Source of the DNA: Treponema sp.
GTDB taxonomy: Bacteria > Spirochaetota > Spirochaetia > Treponematales > Treponemataceae
Length of the DNA: 19,743 nt
NCBI GenBank assembly: GCA_017421145.1
Contig: JAFOTA010000081.1
Coordinates: 1-19,743 of the forward strand
Reading direction: 5' to 3'
In this document: positions 1-8,700 of the stretch, piece by piece
Numbering within the stretch: the stretch's first letter is position 1
Layout: each line of letters starts with the position of its first letter
The notes under the pieces: generated by a model
Told to the model about the DNA's origin: nothing
Seen by the model: the letters and a program-made list of their open reading frames with translations, nothing else
Databases searched by the model: none
Made by a program: the position numbers and the translations under genes

Positions 1-22
1 GGTGCTCGCACAGGTCGGGGAC

Positions 23-60
23 GCACGCTGCGCCACTCGCGTGCTGTCTTTTGTTTTTCT
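23..60 (+). terminator. possible intrinsic terminator of an upstream + strand gene
   Basis: A perfect six-base GC-rich stem (GCACGC at 23-28, GCGTGC at 39-44, ten-base loop) is followed on the + strand by a T-rich tract (48-63, interrupted T runs). The orientation fits a transcript arriving from the left of the window and converging on argG. The minus-strand side has no T-run after the stem, so it is a poor terminator for argG. The T tract is interrupted and the loop is long, so confidence is modest. Confidence 0.4.
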
Positions 61-61
61 T

Positions 62-1327
62 TTACTCGGTTGGCCTTTTTTTGAAACTCTTGCTTTCTAT
101 TATTGCTTGACCTTCCCCGACCTGTTGTTCCATCATCGCACGTACCTTGAGCGGGAGGCCGAAGAGTGTGATGAAGCCCTGGGCGTCCTTGTGGTTGTAA
201 AGTTCGCCGGTGGTGAATGATGCGATGGACTCGTTGTAGAGGCTGTACTTTGATGACGAACCCGCACCACGGATTGCGCCCTTGCACACCTTTACCTTTG
301 CCCATCCGGTGCATGTTTCTTCAGTCTTGTCAACGAAAGCCATACATGCGTCCATCAATGTGGTGAACCATTTTCCGTCGTAAATCAGCTCGCCGATTCT
401 GATTGAAAGCTGCTGCTTGTAGTGGTATGTCTCGCGGTCAAGGCAGATGTGATCCATCATCCTGTGAGCGAAGTAAAGGATTGATCCGCCCGGTGTTTCA
501 TAGACTCCACGGCTCTTCATTCCGACGCAGCGGTTTTCGCAGATATCGACAAGACCAACGCCGTTTCTTCCGCCGATTTTGTTCAGCTCGTTCATCATCT
601 CCAGTGCGCCCATCTTTTTGTCGTTGATTGCAACCGGGATTCCCTTTACGAAATCAATCTTCACATATTCGCCGTCGTTCGGTGCATCCTCAGGAACGGT
701 CGTGTTTTTGAGCATGTGGCGGTAGTTCGGTTCGTTTTCTGTCTTCTCAAGCTCCAGACCTTCGTGGCTCAAGTGCCAGATGTTTTCGTCGCGGCTGTAT
801 GACTGGTCCTTCTTCATCGGAACCTCAAGTCCCCTGTCCTCAAGATACTTGATTTCGGACTCGCGGCTGTCCATGTTCCACTTGTCGTCGCGCCATGCGG
901 CAATCACCTTCAAATCAGGAGCGAACGCCTTGATTGCAAGCTCAAAGCGAACCTGGTCGTTTCCTTTGCCGGTTGCTCCGTGGCAGATTGCGACCGCCTT
1001 TTCCTGACGCGCATACTCGACCAGAATCTTTCCGATGAGCGGACGTGCAGTTGAAGTTCCCAAAAGATACTCGTCCTCGTAGACGGCATTTGCCTTTACC
1101 GCAGGGAAAACATAGTCCGTGATATATTCTTCACGTGCGTCAACCACATAGCATGCAGCCGCCCCTGTCTTAAGCGCACGGGACTTTATTGCCTCCCAGT
1201 CGTCGCCCTGTCCCAAATCAATGCAGACTGCGATTACGTCATAATCATAATTTTCTTTAAGCCACGGGATGATGACAGTTGTGTCAAGACCGCCGGAATA
1301 AGCCAAAATTACCTTGTCTTTTGCCAT
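62..1327 (-). CDS. argG: argininosuccinate synthase
   Basis: Ligates citrulline and aspartate with ATP to argininosuccinate, the penultimate step of arginine synthesis, in the cytosol. The 421-residue product opens with the PP-loop ATP-pyrophosphatase signature (AYSGGLDT, residues 9-16) and carries the conserved family blocks GATGKGNDQVRFE near residue 116 and SRDENIWHLS near residue 180, with the C-terminal tetramerisation region intact. Length is slightly above the usual ~400 because of a short Lys-rich tail. The ATG at 1327 is preceded by GAGGG at a six-base gap, so this start is firm. It stands alone, with no other arg gene in the window, and is divergent from the GGDEF gene. A good promoter and a 16-base palindrome lie just upstream. 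The identification is secure from motifs over the whole length. Confidence 0.97.
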   Translation of the reverse strand: MAKDKVILAYSGGLDTTVIIPWLKENYDYDVIAVCIDLGQGDDWEAIKSRALKTGAAACYVVDAREEYITDYVFPAVKANAVYEDEYLLGTSTARPLIGKILVEYARQEKAVAICHGATGKGNDQVRFELAIKAFAPDLKVIAAWRDDKWNMDSRESEIKYLEDRGLEVPMKKDQSYSRDENIWHLSHEGLELEKTENEPNYRHMLKNTTVPEDAPNDGEYVKIDFVKGIPVAINDKKMGALEMMNELNKIGGRNGVGLVDICENRCVGMKSRGVYETPGGSILYFAHRMMDHICLDRETYHYKQQLSIRIGELIYDGKWFTTLMDACMAFVDKTEETCTGWAKVKVCKGAIRGAGSSSKYSLYNESIASFTTGELYNHKDAQGFITLFGLPLKVRAMMEQQVGEGQAIIESKSFKKRPTE

Positions 1328-1351
1328 AGTTACCCTCGAAAAAAAAATGTA

Positions 1352-1367
1352 AATTTATGCATAAATT
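1352..1367. promoter_or_regulatory. perfect 16-base palindrome over argG -10/+1, candidate operator
   Basis: AATTTATGCATAAATT is identical to its reverse complement and is centred at 1359/1360, overlapping the last bases of the argG -10 box and the predicted transcription start. A repressor bound here would block argG initiation. The sequence does not match the ArgR/AhrC box consensus well, so the regulator is unknown. Confidence 0.45.
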
Positions 1368-1393
1368 ATATACAACCGTTGATAAATATTCAA
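1358..1393 (-). promoter_or_regulatory. argG sigma70-type promoter
   Basis: On the minus strand TTGAAT (1393-1388), a 17-base spacer and a perfect TATAAT (1370-1365) predict a start of transcription near 1358. This gives a leader of about 31 bases containing a run of nine T and then the GAGGG ribosome site. Confidence 0.7.
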
Positions 1394-1432
1394 GTGAAGA
1401 TGCCGCATGCTTGTTCCGGGTGCATTCACCCA

Positions 1433-1461
1433 TTGAAAAATCAACAAAAAGCGGCTATTCT
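1433..1461 (+). promoter_or_regulatory. promoter of the GGDEF gene, placed for a leaderless GTG start
   Basis: TTGAAA (1433-1438), a 17-base spacer and TATTCT (1456-1461) end seven bases before the in-frame GTG at 1469. The longer reading frame starting at 1379 would place this promoter inside the coding region, which is one reason to prefer the GTG start. A five-base stem GGGTG/CACCC (1418-1431) lies just upstream of the -35. Confidence 0.5.
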
Positions 1462-1468
1462 TTTTTTC

Positions 1469-3358
1469 GTGATTGCAAACAGAAAAATCGTTGCATTCTG
1501 CACGGCAAGAATACACGACACGCTCAACTACGATTTACTCACCACGCTGAACAAGCAGCTCAACGGAACTGACACGTCGATATTCGTCTACAACATCTGC
1601 TCCGACAATTTTTGGAGCGAAAAAATAGAATACACCGAATGTGCCGTATACAATCTTATTGACTACGATATAGTTGATGCGATAATCATCATGGACGAGC
1701 AGATCAAAAGCCGGTACATAACGGAGTCGATCATAAAAAAAGCAAGGGAGCACGGAAAGCCGGTCATTTTGGTCAACGGAAAATATGAGGGCGTTCCTTC
1801 AATCGGATTTGATTTCAAATACGGCTTCGAGGCAATCACCCGGCATGTAATCGAACACCACAAGGCAAGGGACGTTATTTTCATTGGCGGCATACCGGGG
1901 AATTCATTTTCAGACGAGCGTGAAAAAATCTTCAGGAAAGTCCTTAAAGAAAACGGCATTCCTTTTAAAGACGGCATGATTACATACGGATATTTTATTG
2001 CCGAAGCAACCCATGATGCGGTTGAAAAAATAATTTTGTCAGGACACATACCGGAAGCGATAATCTGTGCGAACGACGTAATGGCAATCAGCGCGGAACA
2101 AATGATCCAAAAATTCGACATAGACCTTGCGGAAAAAATAATCGTAACAGGATTCGACGGGCTTGATGAAATCTACTTTTCCACTCCGCAGATTACATCG
2201 GTCAAATGCAACCATATCACGCTTGCAATTGAGCTTTCGGTTCTTACAAAAAAAATGCTCGCAGGAAAAAAGATTGCACAGAAAACGTTGATCAAGCCGG
2301 AACTTTTTATTGCGGCCTCATGCGGATGCGTAAAAGAAACGATTCCACCGCCGGATTATTTTTCAAAACTGAGCAACCGCTTTTTCAATTTTCCAGAAGA
2401 CACAAAAGCAGTTTTCCGCGTCATTGAAAAAATGCAGACAGCCGAAAACATAGACGATGCATCCAATTCGCTCACCTACTTTCCTTTCCATGCCCTTACG
2501 GTCGTAATAAACAAATCTTACGTGAGCAGGATGAACACAATAGGGAAAACAAAAAAGAAAGGTGAAAAAACATTCGACAACAACATGATTCTCTTCTACG
2601 ACACTGACGGCAAAAAACCGTTCGAGCCGAAGCCGTTTGAAAAAAGCAAGATAATAGAAAATCTTGAAGTGCATCTCAAAAACGGCTACCCGCTGATTTT
2701 CAACGAGCTTGACTATGCAGGAGTTCCGTTCGGATATGTATGCTTCCATTTCGGAAATTACGGCATAATAAACTACGCAAGGATTCCGACTTTGGTCACC
2801 GCGCTCCGTACATCAATCGGCGGATTCGCTGCAATACAATACCAGAAGCAGATAGTCGAGCAGCTGGACAGGACATATCAGTTCGACATGCTCACAGGCC
2901 TTTACAACCGGGTCGGATTCAGCCGCAAATACAAGCCTCTGAAAGAAAAGCTTGAATCTAACGGCGGAAAGCTCACCGTTATCCTTTCTGATTTGGACAG
3001 GCTCAAAAAAATCAACGATCTGTACGGTCATTCAGCAGGTGACAACGCAATACTTCAGACGGCAAACTCATTGAAACGTGCATGCCCGCAATCAGCACTT
3101 TGCGTAAGGTTCGGAGGAGATGAAATTCTTGCAGTCATTGAAGGTGATGCCGACACGGATGCAATAAAAGAAAAAATCGAAAAATACCTTGAATCATACA
3201 ATGCAAAATCAAAGCTTCCGTATAAAATAAGGTCGAGCATAGGAACTTTCAAGACCGACGGAAAAAATGACATTGATTTTGAAACTCTAATAAAAGGCGC
3301 GGACAAAAGCCTCTACACGGAAAAAGAAAGGCACCACGCAGAGCATGAAGATTTATAG
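1469..3358 (+). CDS. cytoplasmic type I periplasmic-binding-like sensor fused to a GGDEF diguanylate cyclase
   Basis: Probably makes cyclic di-GMP in response to a small ligand, perhaps a sugar. From the GTG at 1469 the product is 629 residues. Residues about 5-290 form a LacI-type ligand-binding fold without any DNA-binding helix-turn-helix: the first strand (KIVAFCTARI) starts at once, later blocks include FIGGIPGNSFSDER and ICANDVMAISA, and it ends in SCGC. A middle region (about 300-455) is GAF-like in length and hydrophobicity but not recognised. The GGDEF domain (about 473-629) has DMLTGLYNR, the metal-site DLD, and FGGDEI at 548-553, so the active loop is nearly canonical. The RxxD product-inhibition site is absent (PQSA instead). 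No signal peptide or membrane segment is seen. The frame is open back to TTG 1379, with ATG 1400 as another option, but those starts add residues outside the fold and lack a clear ribosome site. Confidence 0.85.
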   Translation: MIANRKIVAFCTARIHDTLNYDLLTTLNKQLNGTDTSIFVYNICSDNFWSEKIEYTECAVYNLIDYDIVDAIIIMDEQIKSRYITESIIKKAREHGKPVILVNGKYEGVPSIGFDFKYGFEAITRHVIEHHKARDVIFIGGIPGNSFSDEREKIFRKVLKENGIPFKDGMITYGYFIAEATHDAVEKIILSGHIPEAIICANDVMAISAEQMIQKFDIDLAEKIIVTGFDGLDEIYFSTPQITSVKCNHITLAIELSVLTKKMLAGKKIAQKTLIKPELFIAASCGCVKETIPPPDYFSKLSNRFFNFPEDTKAVFRVIEKMQTAENIDDASNSLTYFPFHALTVVINKSYVSRMNTIGKTKKKGEKTFDNNMILFYDTDGKKPFEPKPFEKSKIIENLEVHLKNGYPLIFNELDYAGVPFGYVCFHFGNYGIINYARIPTLVTALRTSIGGFAAIQYQKQIVEQLDRTYQFDMLTGLYNRVGFSRKYKPLKEKLESNGGKLTVILSDLDRLKKINDLYGHSAGDNAILQTANSLKRACPQSALCVRFGGDEILAVIEGDADTDAIKEKIEKYLESYNAKSKLPYKIRSSIGTFKTDGKNDIDFETLIKGADKSLYTEKERHHAEHEDL

Positions 3359-3379
3359 CCGCATGACACAACGGAGCCT

Positions 3380-3408
3380 TTGACCTTCACGCTCAAAAAA
3401 ACTATACT
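3380..3408 (+). promoter_or_regulatory. sigma70-type promoter of the lipoprotein gene
   Basis: TTGACC (3380-3385), exactly 17 bases, then TATACT (3403-3408): a near-consensus promoter between the GGDEF gene stop and the lipoprotein ATG at 3416. Seven bases separate the -10 box from the ATG and no Shine-Dalgarno is present, so the mRNA should be leaderless or nearly so. Confidence 0.7.
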
Positions 3409-3415
3409 CTCTTTC

Positions 3416-4849
3416 ATGAAAAAGACAGCGACGAAAATAGGATTTGCAGGGCTGGCTTTGCTGGCATTTTTTTCCTGCTCAAAAAAGAATGATTGGACTT
3501 TTGTAGGTACTACGCCTGACTCACAGATTATAATGCTCGACGGAAAAAATCCGAACAGAAAAGAAAGCATAAGGCCTAAAGAAAAAAACGGCGAAGAAGA
3601 AACGGACATAGTGAATCCATGGTCAAACGAAAGTCTTACAGGCAATTCAAGCATAAAGGCAGAAAACGGAGACTATGACAGGCCGCAGGAAATCAGCATA
3701 GAAACATTCCGCCACATACAGAGGCTTTCCGTAAACGACAAGTCTCAGGAAATAGAACAGACTTTCGATCTGGTCAACGGAAATCCTTGGGTGACGAAAA
3801 TCACGAAGAACGAAAAAGTTCTTTTTGAGTCAGTGCCGTTCGACGGAACCATAGATGAAAAATACAAAAAATCAGAAAAGATAAACGGAACCCGTGCAGT
3901 GCGCATACAAGGAAAAGAAGGAAGCCCGGATCTGGTCGAGCTGATTGACGATGCAAGCGGCACGGTAAACGAAGTCATCATAATTCCTGCGGGACTACCG
4001 GAACTGAAGCTGAACGAAGAATTCTCATGCTTTGAATTCAGCGAAAATGAAAAGCGCGGCACTACCGGAGGTCAGCTTTATATTTTCCCGACAAGCGAAG
4101 GAAAGAAAAAAGTAAACGTCGGCCTTGTAAAATACAACACGGCGGAATATTCGGAACCTGCAAAAAATCTTACCGGAAACGAATCCATGGCTCAGGGAAG
4201 CGAAGTGCTTTTGATTGCAAGGACAGCCGAAAAACTTGAATTCGAAGGAAAGACATCATACTGGTTCCAGGCAAAACGCGGCGAAAGGCTTTTTTGGATT
4301 CCGGGATACAACCTTTATCTTCAGACAGGAACGTTTTCACGTCTCAGCTTGACGGCAGGAACAACATACGTCCCTCTTGAAAGCGGATTCAACTGGTTCA
4401 GGATTTCCGATGATTTCACGGGTTCTCAGGGAAGCATAAGGCGCAGGCAGATCGTATATGCGGCGGAAATAGAATCTGGTTCAGGAAGCCTCAATGAAAA
4501 AAAATACAAGCTCACATATCCTGCAAGCGAAACCATTTCGGGAATGTATCTTGAAACCATAGAGGACATACAAGGAAGCTACAACCTTTACCCAGACAAC
4601 GGAGAAAAAGAAATTCAGTTTGCGACGGAAAACGACCCTTACGTTACGATATATGAAGCACCGAACATAAATTACAGGAAAGCAGGAACGATGTTCGATG
4701 AAAGCAACGCACCGGAAGGAAACGCAAGCATCAAAGTAAACGGATTCACCGACATACAGGAAGTAATCAGCAACGCTTACGGAAGATGGTATTCAGTTTC
4801 AAGCCCGGTAAAAGGATTCGTTTTCATTGAAGACCACGGAGATTTTTAA
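3416..4849 (+). CDS. lipoprotein with two SH3-like segments
   Basis: Unrecognised 477-residue envelope protein. The start is the ATG at 3416: it gives a Lys-Lys N-terminus, a hydrophobic stretch (residues 8-19) and a relaxed spirochaete-type lipobox FFSC with Cys21 as the lipidated residue. An upstream in-frame TTG at 3380 is actually the -35 box and would put 12 residues before the signal peptide. The mature part is Lys/Glu-rich and polar. Two stretches look like bacterial SH3 (SH3b) folds: about residues 255-300 (ending WFQAKRGERLFWIPGYNLYL) and the C-terminus from about 410 (ending GRWYSVSSPVKGFVFIE), each with the W/Y-x-V-x-G-F/W pattern that often binds peptidoglycan or peptides. It converges with tyrA across eight bases. 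Function is not assigned; a cell-wall-associated role is only an inference. Confidence 0.85.
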   Translation: MKKTATKIGFAGLALLAFFSCSKKNDWTFVGTTPDSQIIMLDGKNPNRKESIRPKEKNGEEETDIVNPWSNESLTGNSSIKAENGDYDRPQEISIETFRHIQRLSVNDKSQEIEQTFDLVNGNPWVTKITKNEKVLFESVPFDGTIDEKYKKSEKINGTRAVRIQGKEGSPDLVELIDDASGTVNEVIIIPAGLPELKLNEEFSCFEFSENEKRGTTGGQLYIFPTSEGKKKVNVGLVKYNTAEYSEPAKNLTGNESMAQGSEVLLIARTAEKLEFEGKTSYWFQAKRGERLFWIPGYNLYLQTGTFSRLSLTAGTTYVPLESGFNWFRISDDFTGSQGSIRRRQIVYAAEIESGSGSLNEKKYKLTYPASETISGMYLETIEDIQGSYNLYPDNGEKEIQFATENDPYVTIYEAPNINYRKAGTMFDESNAPEGNASIKVNGFTDIQEVISNAYGRWYSVSSPVKGFVFIEDHGDF

Positions 4850-4857
4850 GGGAACGC

Positions 4858-5760
4858 TTAATGCTTTGAATCTGTTCTTCCCATGGCAAGACGGCGCACA
4901 CGGACATTTTCAAGGAAAGCCTTTATTTTGTCCGAGTCACCGCTTTCAATTTCAGAGCGCAGTACGTTCAGTGAATCCATGAATTTGTCAATGTGACCGA
5001 GCAGTTCTTTTTTGTTCGCAAGAAAAAGCTCAGACCAAAGAGGCGCGTTTATAAGTGCGATTCTCGTAAGATCTTCAAAGCTTCCTCCTCCGAATGCAGT
5101 AACCTGATCATCTTCTGCAGAATCAACAAGGGAAGACGCTATTACATGACAAAGCTGGCTCGTAAAAGCAATCTTGTGATCATGCACCCTCGCATCAGTT
5201 TCGACTATGCGCGTAAATCCGATTTCGCTCACAAGGTTTTTCAAAAGCTCCACGTTCTCACGCGAATTCGATTCAAGCGGCATGACGATATAATTGTGGT
5301 TTTTGAAAATGCCTCCGGAAGAATTTATGTAGCCTTCCTTTTCGCTTCCTGCCATCGGATGACCGGGAATAAAATCAACGTCGGGACGGTAGAAATCTTT
5401 CAGCGAATCAAAAATCAGCGCTTTTACACCGCTTATGTCAGAAATCACGGAACCGGACTTGAAGGCATTTTTGTGCTTTTTCAGAAATTCGACCGTGTCA
5501 TGCGGATAAAGGCAGACATAGACGAAATCACATTCCGAAAGCATTTTGTCAACGGAATCCATTGAAAAAACTTCATCACAAATATGCTGCTCCAGGGCAA
5601 GGGAAAGGGATGAGGAATTTATATCCGCACCCAAAATCTTACCGGACGCACCGGAAGCAGAAAGCACGTTCTCCCTGATTGCTTTTCCGAGAGAACCGCC
5701 CATAAGTCCGAGACCGACAATTCCGTATGTCAAACCGCCTAAATTTTTCACTTCAAGCAC
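4858..5760 (-). CDS. tyrA: prephenate (or arogenate) dehydrogenase
   Basis: NAD(P)-dependent oxidative decarboxylation of prephenate to 4-hydroxyphenylpyruvate, the tyrosine branch of aromatic amino acid synthesis. The 300-residue product has the Rossmann dinucleotide loop GLGLMGGS (16-23), the family signature PGHPMAGSE with His134, and a helical dimerisation half with SQLCHVIASSL. There is no fused chorismate mutase or ACT domain, so feedback control by tyrosine is not evident. The gene begins six bases after the TPR gene stop, implying co-transcription and perhaps coupled translation. The first GTG (5760) has AGG directly against it; a second GTG at 5751 has AGGGTG at a better distance, so the true start may be three codons later. 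Arogenate versus prephenate preference cannot be read from sequence. Confidence 0.93.
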   Translation of the reverse strand: MLEVKNLGGLTYGIVGLGLMGGSLGKAIRENVLSASGASGKILGADINSSSLSLALEQHICDEVFSMDSVDKMLSECDFVYVCLYPHDTVEFLKKHKNAFKSGSVISDISGVKALIFDSLKDFYRPDVDFIPGHPMAGSEKEGYINSSGGIFKNHNYIVMPLESNSRENVELLKNLVSEIGFTRIVETDARVHDHKIAFTSQLCHVIASSLVDSAEDDQVTAFGGGSFEDLTRIALINAPLWSELFLANKKELLGHIDKFMDSLNVLRSEIESGDSDKIKAFLENVRVRRLAMGRTDSKH

Positions 5761-5766
5761 CCTGCA

Positions 5767-8700
5767 CTAAAGTTTGCTTATTGCGGCATCGACTTCACTT
5801 TCAAGTGATTTTGCGATGTTCTGATCAGGAAGCGATTCGATATAACCTTTCATGTGGCTCAAAATGTTCCGTGCAGCATCCACGTCCATATCAAGGTCAT
5901 CGTCGTCGCTTAGATTCAGCCGCTCGCGTATGTCATGCGCAGTTTCAAGAAGGCCGGCTTCTCCGCTCAGCTTTTTGATAAGATATTCAAGCTGGAGATT
6001 TTCACGGCTTTCAAGGAATTTCTGTTTTTTATCGACAGGAAGATACGCACTCAAATCCTTGAGCTTTACGAAAAGATCAACAGAAAGCTTTATGCTGTCA
6101 CCGTCCTCCTGTTCAAAGACCGGTGATTTTTCATGAAGCAAAGCCCCGGCAGAAGCAAGCACAGATTCGTTTGCAGCCGCCGCAGTGATATCCGAAACTG
6201 AAGGCATTTCAATTTCCTCTTCATTTTCATCTGCATCCAGCATGTTTTCGGAAACCGGAGATTCATAAGTTTCTGCAGTTCCATATCCAGTGCTTTCAGA
6301 AGGCTCAATGTTTTCTGAATCAAGCTCACCATCGGAAGATTCAATTCCTTCAGCCGGAGATGCATTTCCCGAAGGAGCAGAATTTCCTGAACCCGATGAA
6401 AGTCCAGAAGCACCGTTATTTCCAGAAAGTCCGGAAGGTTCTGTTTCAGATTCGTCTGAAGATTCCACGGTCTCAAAATCATTTTCTACGGTGAAATCAT
6501 TTTCATCATTTCCGTCGTTTCCGTCATCAAAAGATTCAGGAGAAGATTCCGTTCCGCCTTTGTCGAACACAGAAGATCCGTCATCGTCTTCAAATGAAAA
6601 TCCGTAACCGTTGTCAGGCTCTTCTTCATCATTTTCAATTCCGTCGGAAACATGGTCGATAATTTCTTCTTCACCGGAAACAAGCTCTTCATCGCTGAAT
6701 TCCATGCCGCCGGCTTCTTCCTGTTCTTCGGAATCAAATATATCTTCATCGCCTTCCATTGAAACTTCGGTGCTTTCTTCTGATGCAGGCTCAAAGCTTT
6801 CTTCATTGCTTTCAGAATCCTGGTTTATGTCTTCGGCACTTTCATCCATGGAGAAATCAAAATCGGAGTCAGGCAAGCTTTCAGCAGGAGCAGCGGAAAC
6901 AGGCTCTGGCTCAGGTTCATAAGATGATTCGACTGCCTGAACTTCATCATCATCTGCTTCTGAATAAGGCTCAGGGGCTTTTGCGGCTGCCGGCCTTGAT
7001 TTTGCAGGTCTTGCAGGAGGAACGTCATCTTCAGTGAAATCATCCTCGGTATCGTCGAATCCATCGGAAACATTGAGGGTGCGGTCAGGAACTTTTTTTG
7101 TTCCGTCAATATCTTCATCAAGGAACTTTCCGCTCATGAGGCTTTCGGAAGGACCATTTCCCATTCCGGTACCGTCAGACGGCATTGCGTTGACAAATCC
7201 GCCGGATGCTTCCACGGGTTCTTTTTCAGGCTCCGGGACAAGACTTTCAAAATCATCAAGCTGAGGATTGCTCGCCATGATTTCTTCATCGATGTTCGGT
7301 GAAAAAGGAGATGCCATGGAATGATCTTCGGTTGTAAGTCCCTCAAAGCTGTATCCGCGGTTACGTTCCTGAATCATCTGAGCCTGCGAAAGCTTCTTTC
7401 CGTCCATGTCATTGAAATCAAAGGACGGCATGATCGCATTTGAATCATAGGCGCTTCCGTCATCAGTGGTTCCGCGCATCTGGGATTCAAGGTCATCCAT
7501 TGCGGCTGCGGCTTCTTCACGCTCTTCACCCTCACCCTGGACAGACTCGAAATCTTCCTGTGCGTCTTCTATTGCCTGTGCAAGACGTTCAAGCGATGCC
7601 TTGTAAAAAATATTGTCCAAATCGAGTGCGGCAAGTTTCTGGTATTCATCAAGAGCTTCTTCAAGCCGGTTTTGTTTTTCAAGGGAATCGGCAAGCACGA
7701 CCATGGCATTTTCGTTGTTCACGTCGGCCTGAAGGAATTTCCTTACGTTGCCCTCTGCCTTTCCGTAACGTCCGGTCTGATTATAGCGGCGCGCACTGGA
7801 CACAAGGTATTCCATGTATGCAGGATCAAGCTTTTTGATTTTCTGGTAGCATCCTTCTGCCTTGGCATCCTCTCCCCTGCAGATATAATACTGTCCGAGA
7901 AGATTAAGCGTTTCAATGTCGTCAGGATCTTTTTCCCAGAGCATCTTGATTTTATGTCCGGCTGCATTGAGCTTGTCCGCATCCATCATAAGCTCGGCGT
8001 AGCGTGCCATGAATTTCGGATCGGAATCAGCACAAATCTCATCGCCTTTTTTCATAGTGCGGATTGAATCGACTATCTTTCCGTTTTTGAAAAGGATTTC
8101 CGCAAGATCAGCGAACGAATCATAATTCTTGGAATTTATTTTGAGTGCGGTCGTAAACTCAGATTCAGCATCCACGTAATTTCCCTGCATTCCGTAGACA
8201 TGGCCCATCTTTGAATGGACGCTCGCAACCTGGGGATTAAGGCGTATTGCCTGCGAGAGCATTTCTGAAACTGATTTTATGTCCCTCTTTTTCAAAAGCA
8301 GATCAGCATAGCCGTCTATTGCATCAAGCCAGCCCGGTTTTGAACGGAGGGCCAGCTCATATTCATTTGCGGCAAGATCATCGCTTCCGAGCTTTTCATA
8401 GCTGTGCGCCATGTTAAGATGCAGGATCGGATGGTTCGGGTCGATTTTAAGTCCGCGCTGATATGCAGAAACAGCTTTGTCATGCTCGTTTTCGGATGCA
8501 TAGATCGAGCCGATGTGATTGTAGGCAAGAACGTCATTCGGATTTTCTTCCACGACCGTGTTGAAGCACTGGATTGCCTCTTCGTTGCGCCCCATGAGCT
8601 TGTAAGTAAATCCGAGGTTGTAGAAAGTCTGCATGTTGGTTTCATCGACGATGACTGCTTTTTCAAGTATGTCGATTGAATCATCCCACTGCTTTATGCG

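Noticed and set aside
2..220. 72-residue + strand open frame antisense to the end of argG
   Set aside because: It overlaps the secure argG C-terminus, lies across the hairpin and T tract, and has no ribosome site or recognisable composition.
1380..1397. ARG-box-like sequence over the argG -35 (TGAAT followed by AT-rich bases)
   Set aside because: Only one half fits; the second half is out of register, so an ArgR site cannot be supported.
4846..4861. TTAAG/CTTAA stem containing both stop codons of the lipoprotein and tyrA genes
   Set aside because: Only five AT-rich pairs with no T-run; it arises naturally from facing TAA stop codons and is too weak to terminate.
4993..5565. 190-residue + strand open frame opposite tyrA
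   Set aside because: The minus strand encodes a full prephenate dehydrogenase with all motifs; this frame has no family features.
6090..7346. Many overlapping open frames on both strands in the TPR gene's acidic region (for example Ser-rich frames at 6290-6607 and 6611-6922)
   Set aside because: They are by-products of the GAA/GAT/TCA-rich codons of the acidic linker; their sequences are low-complexity and none has a credible start.
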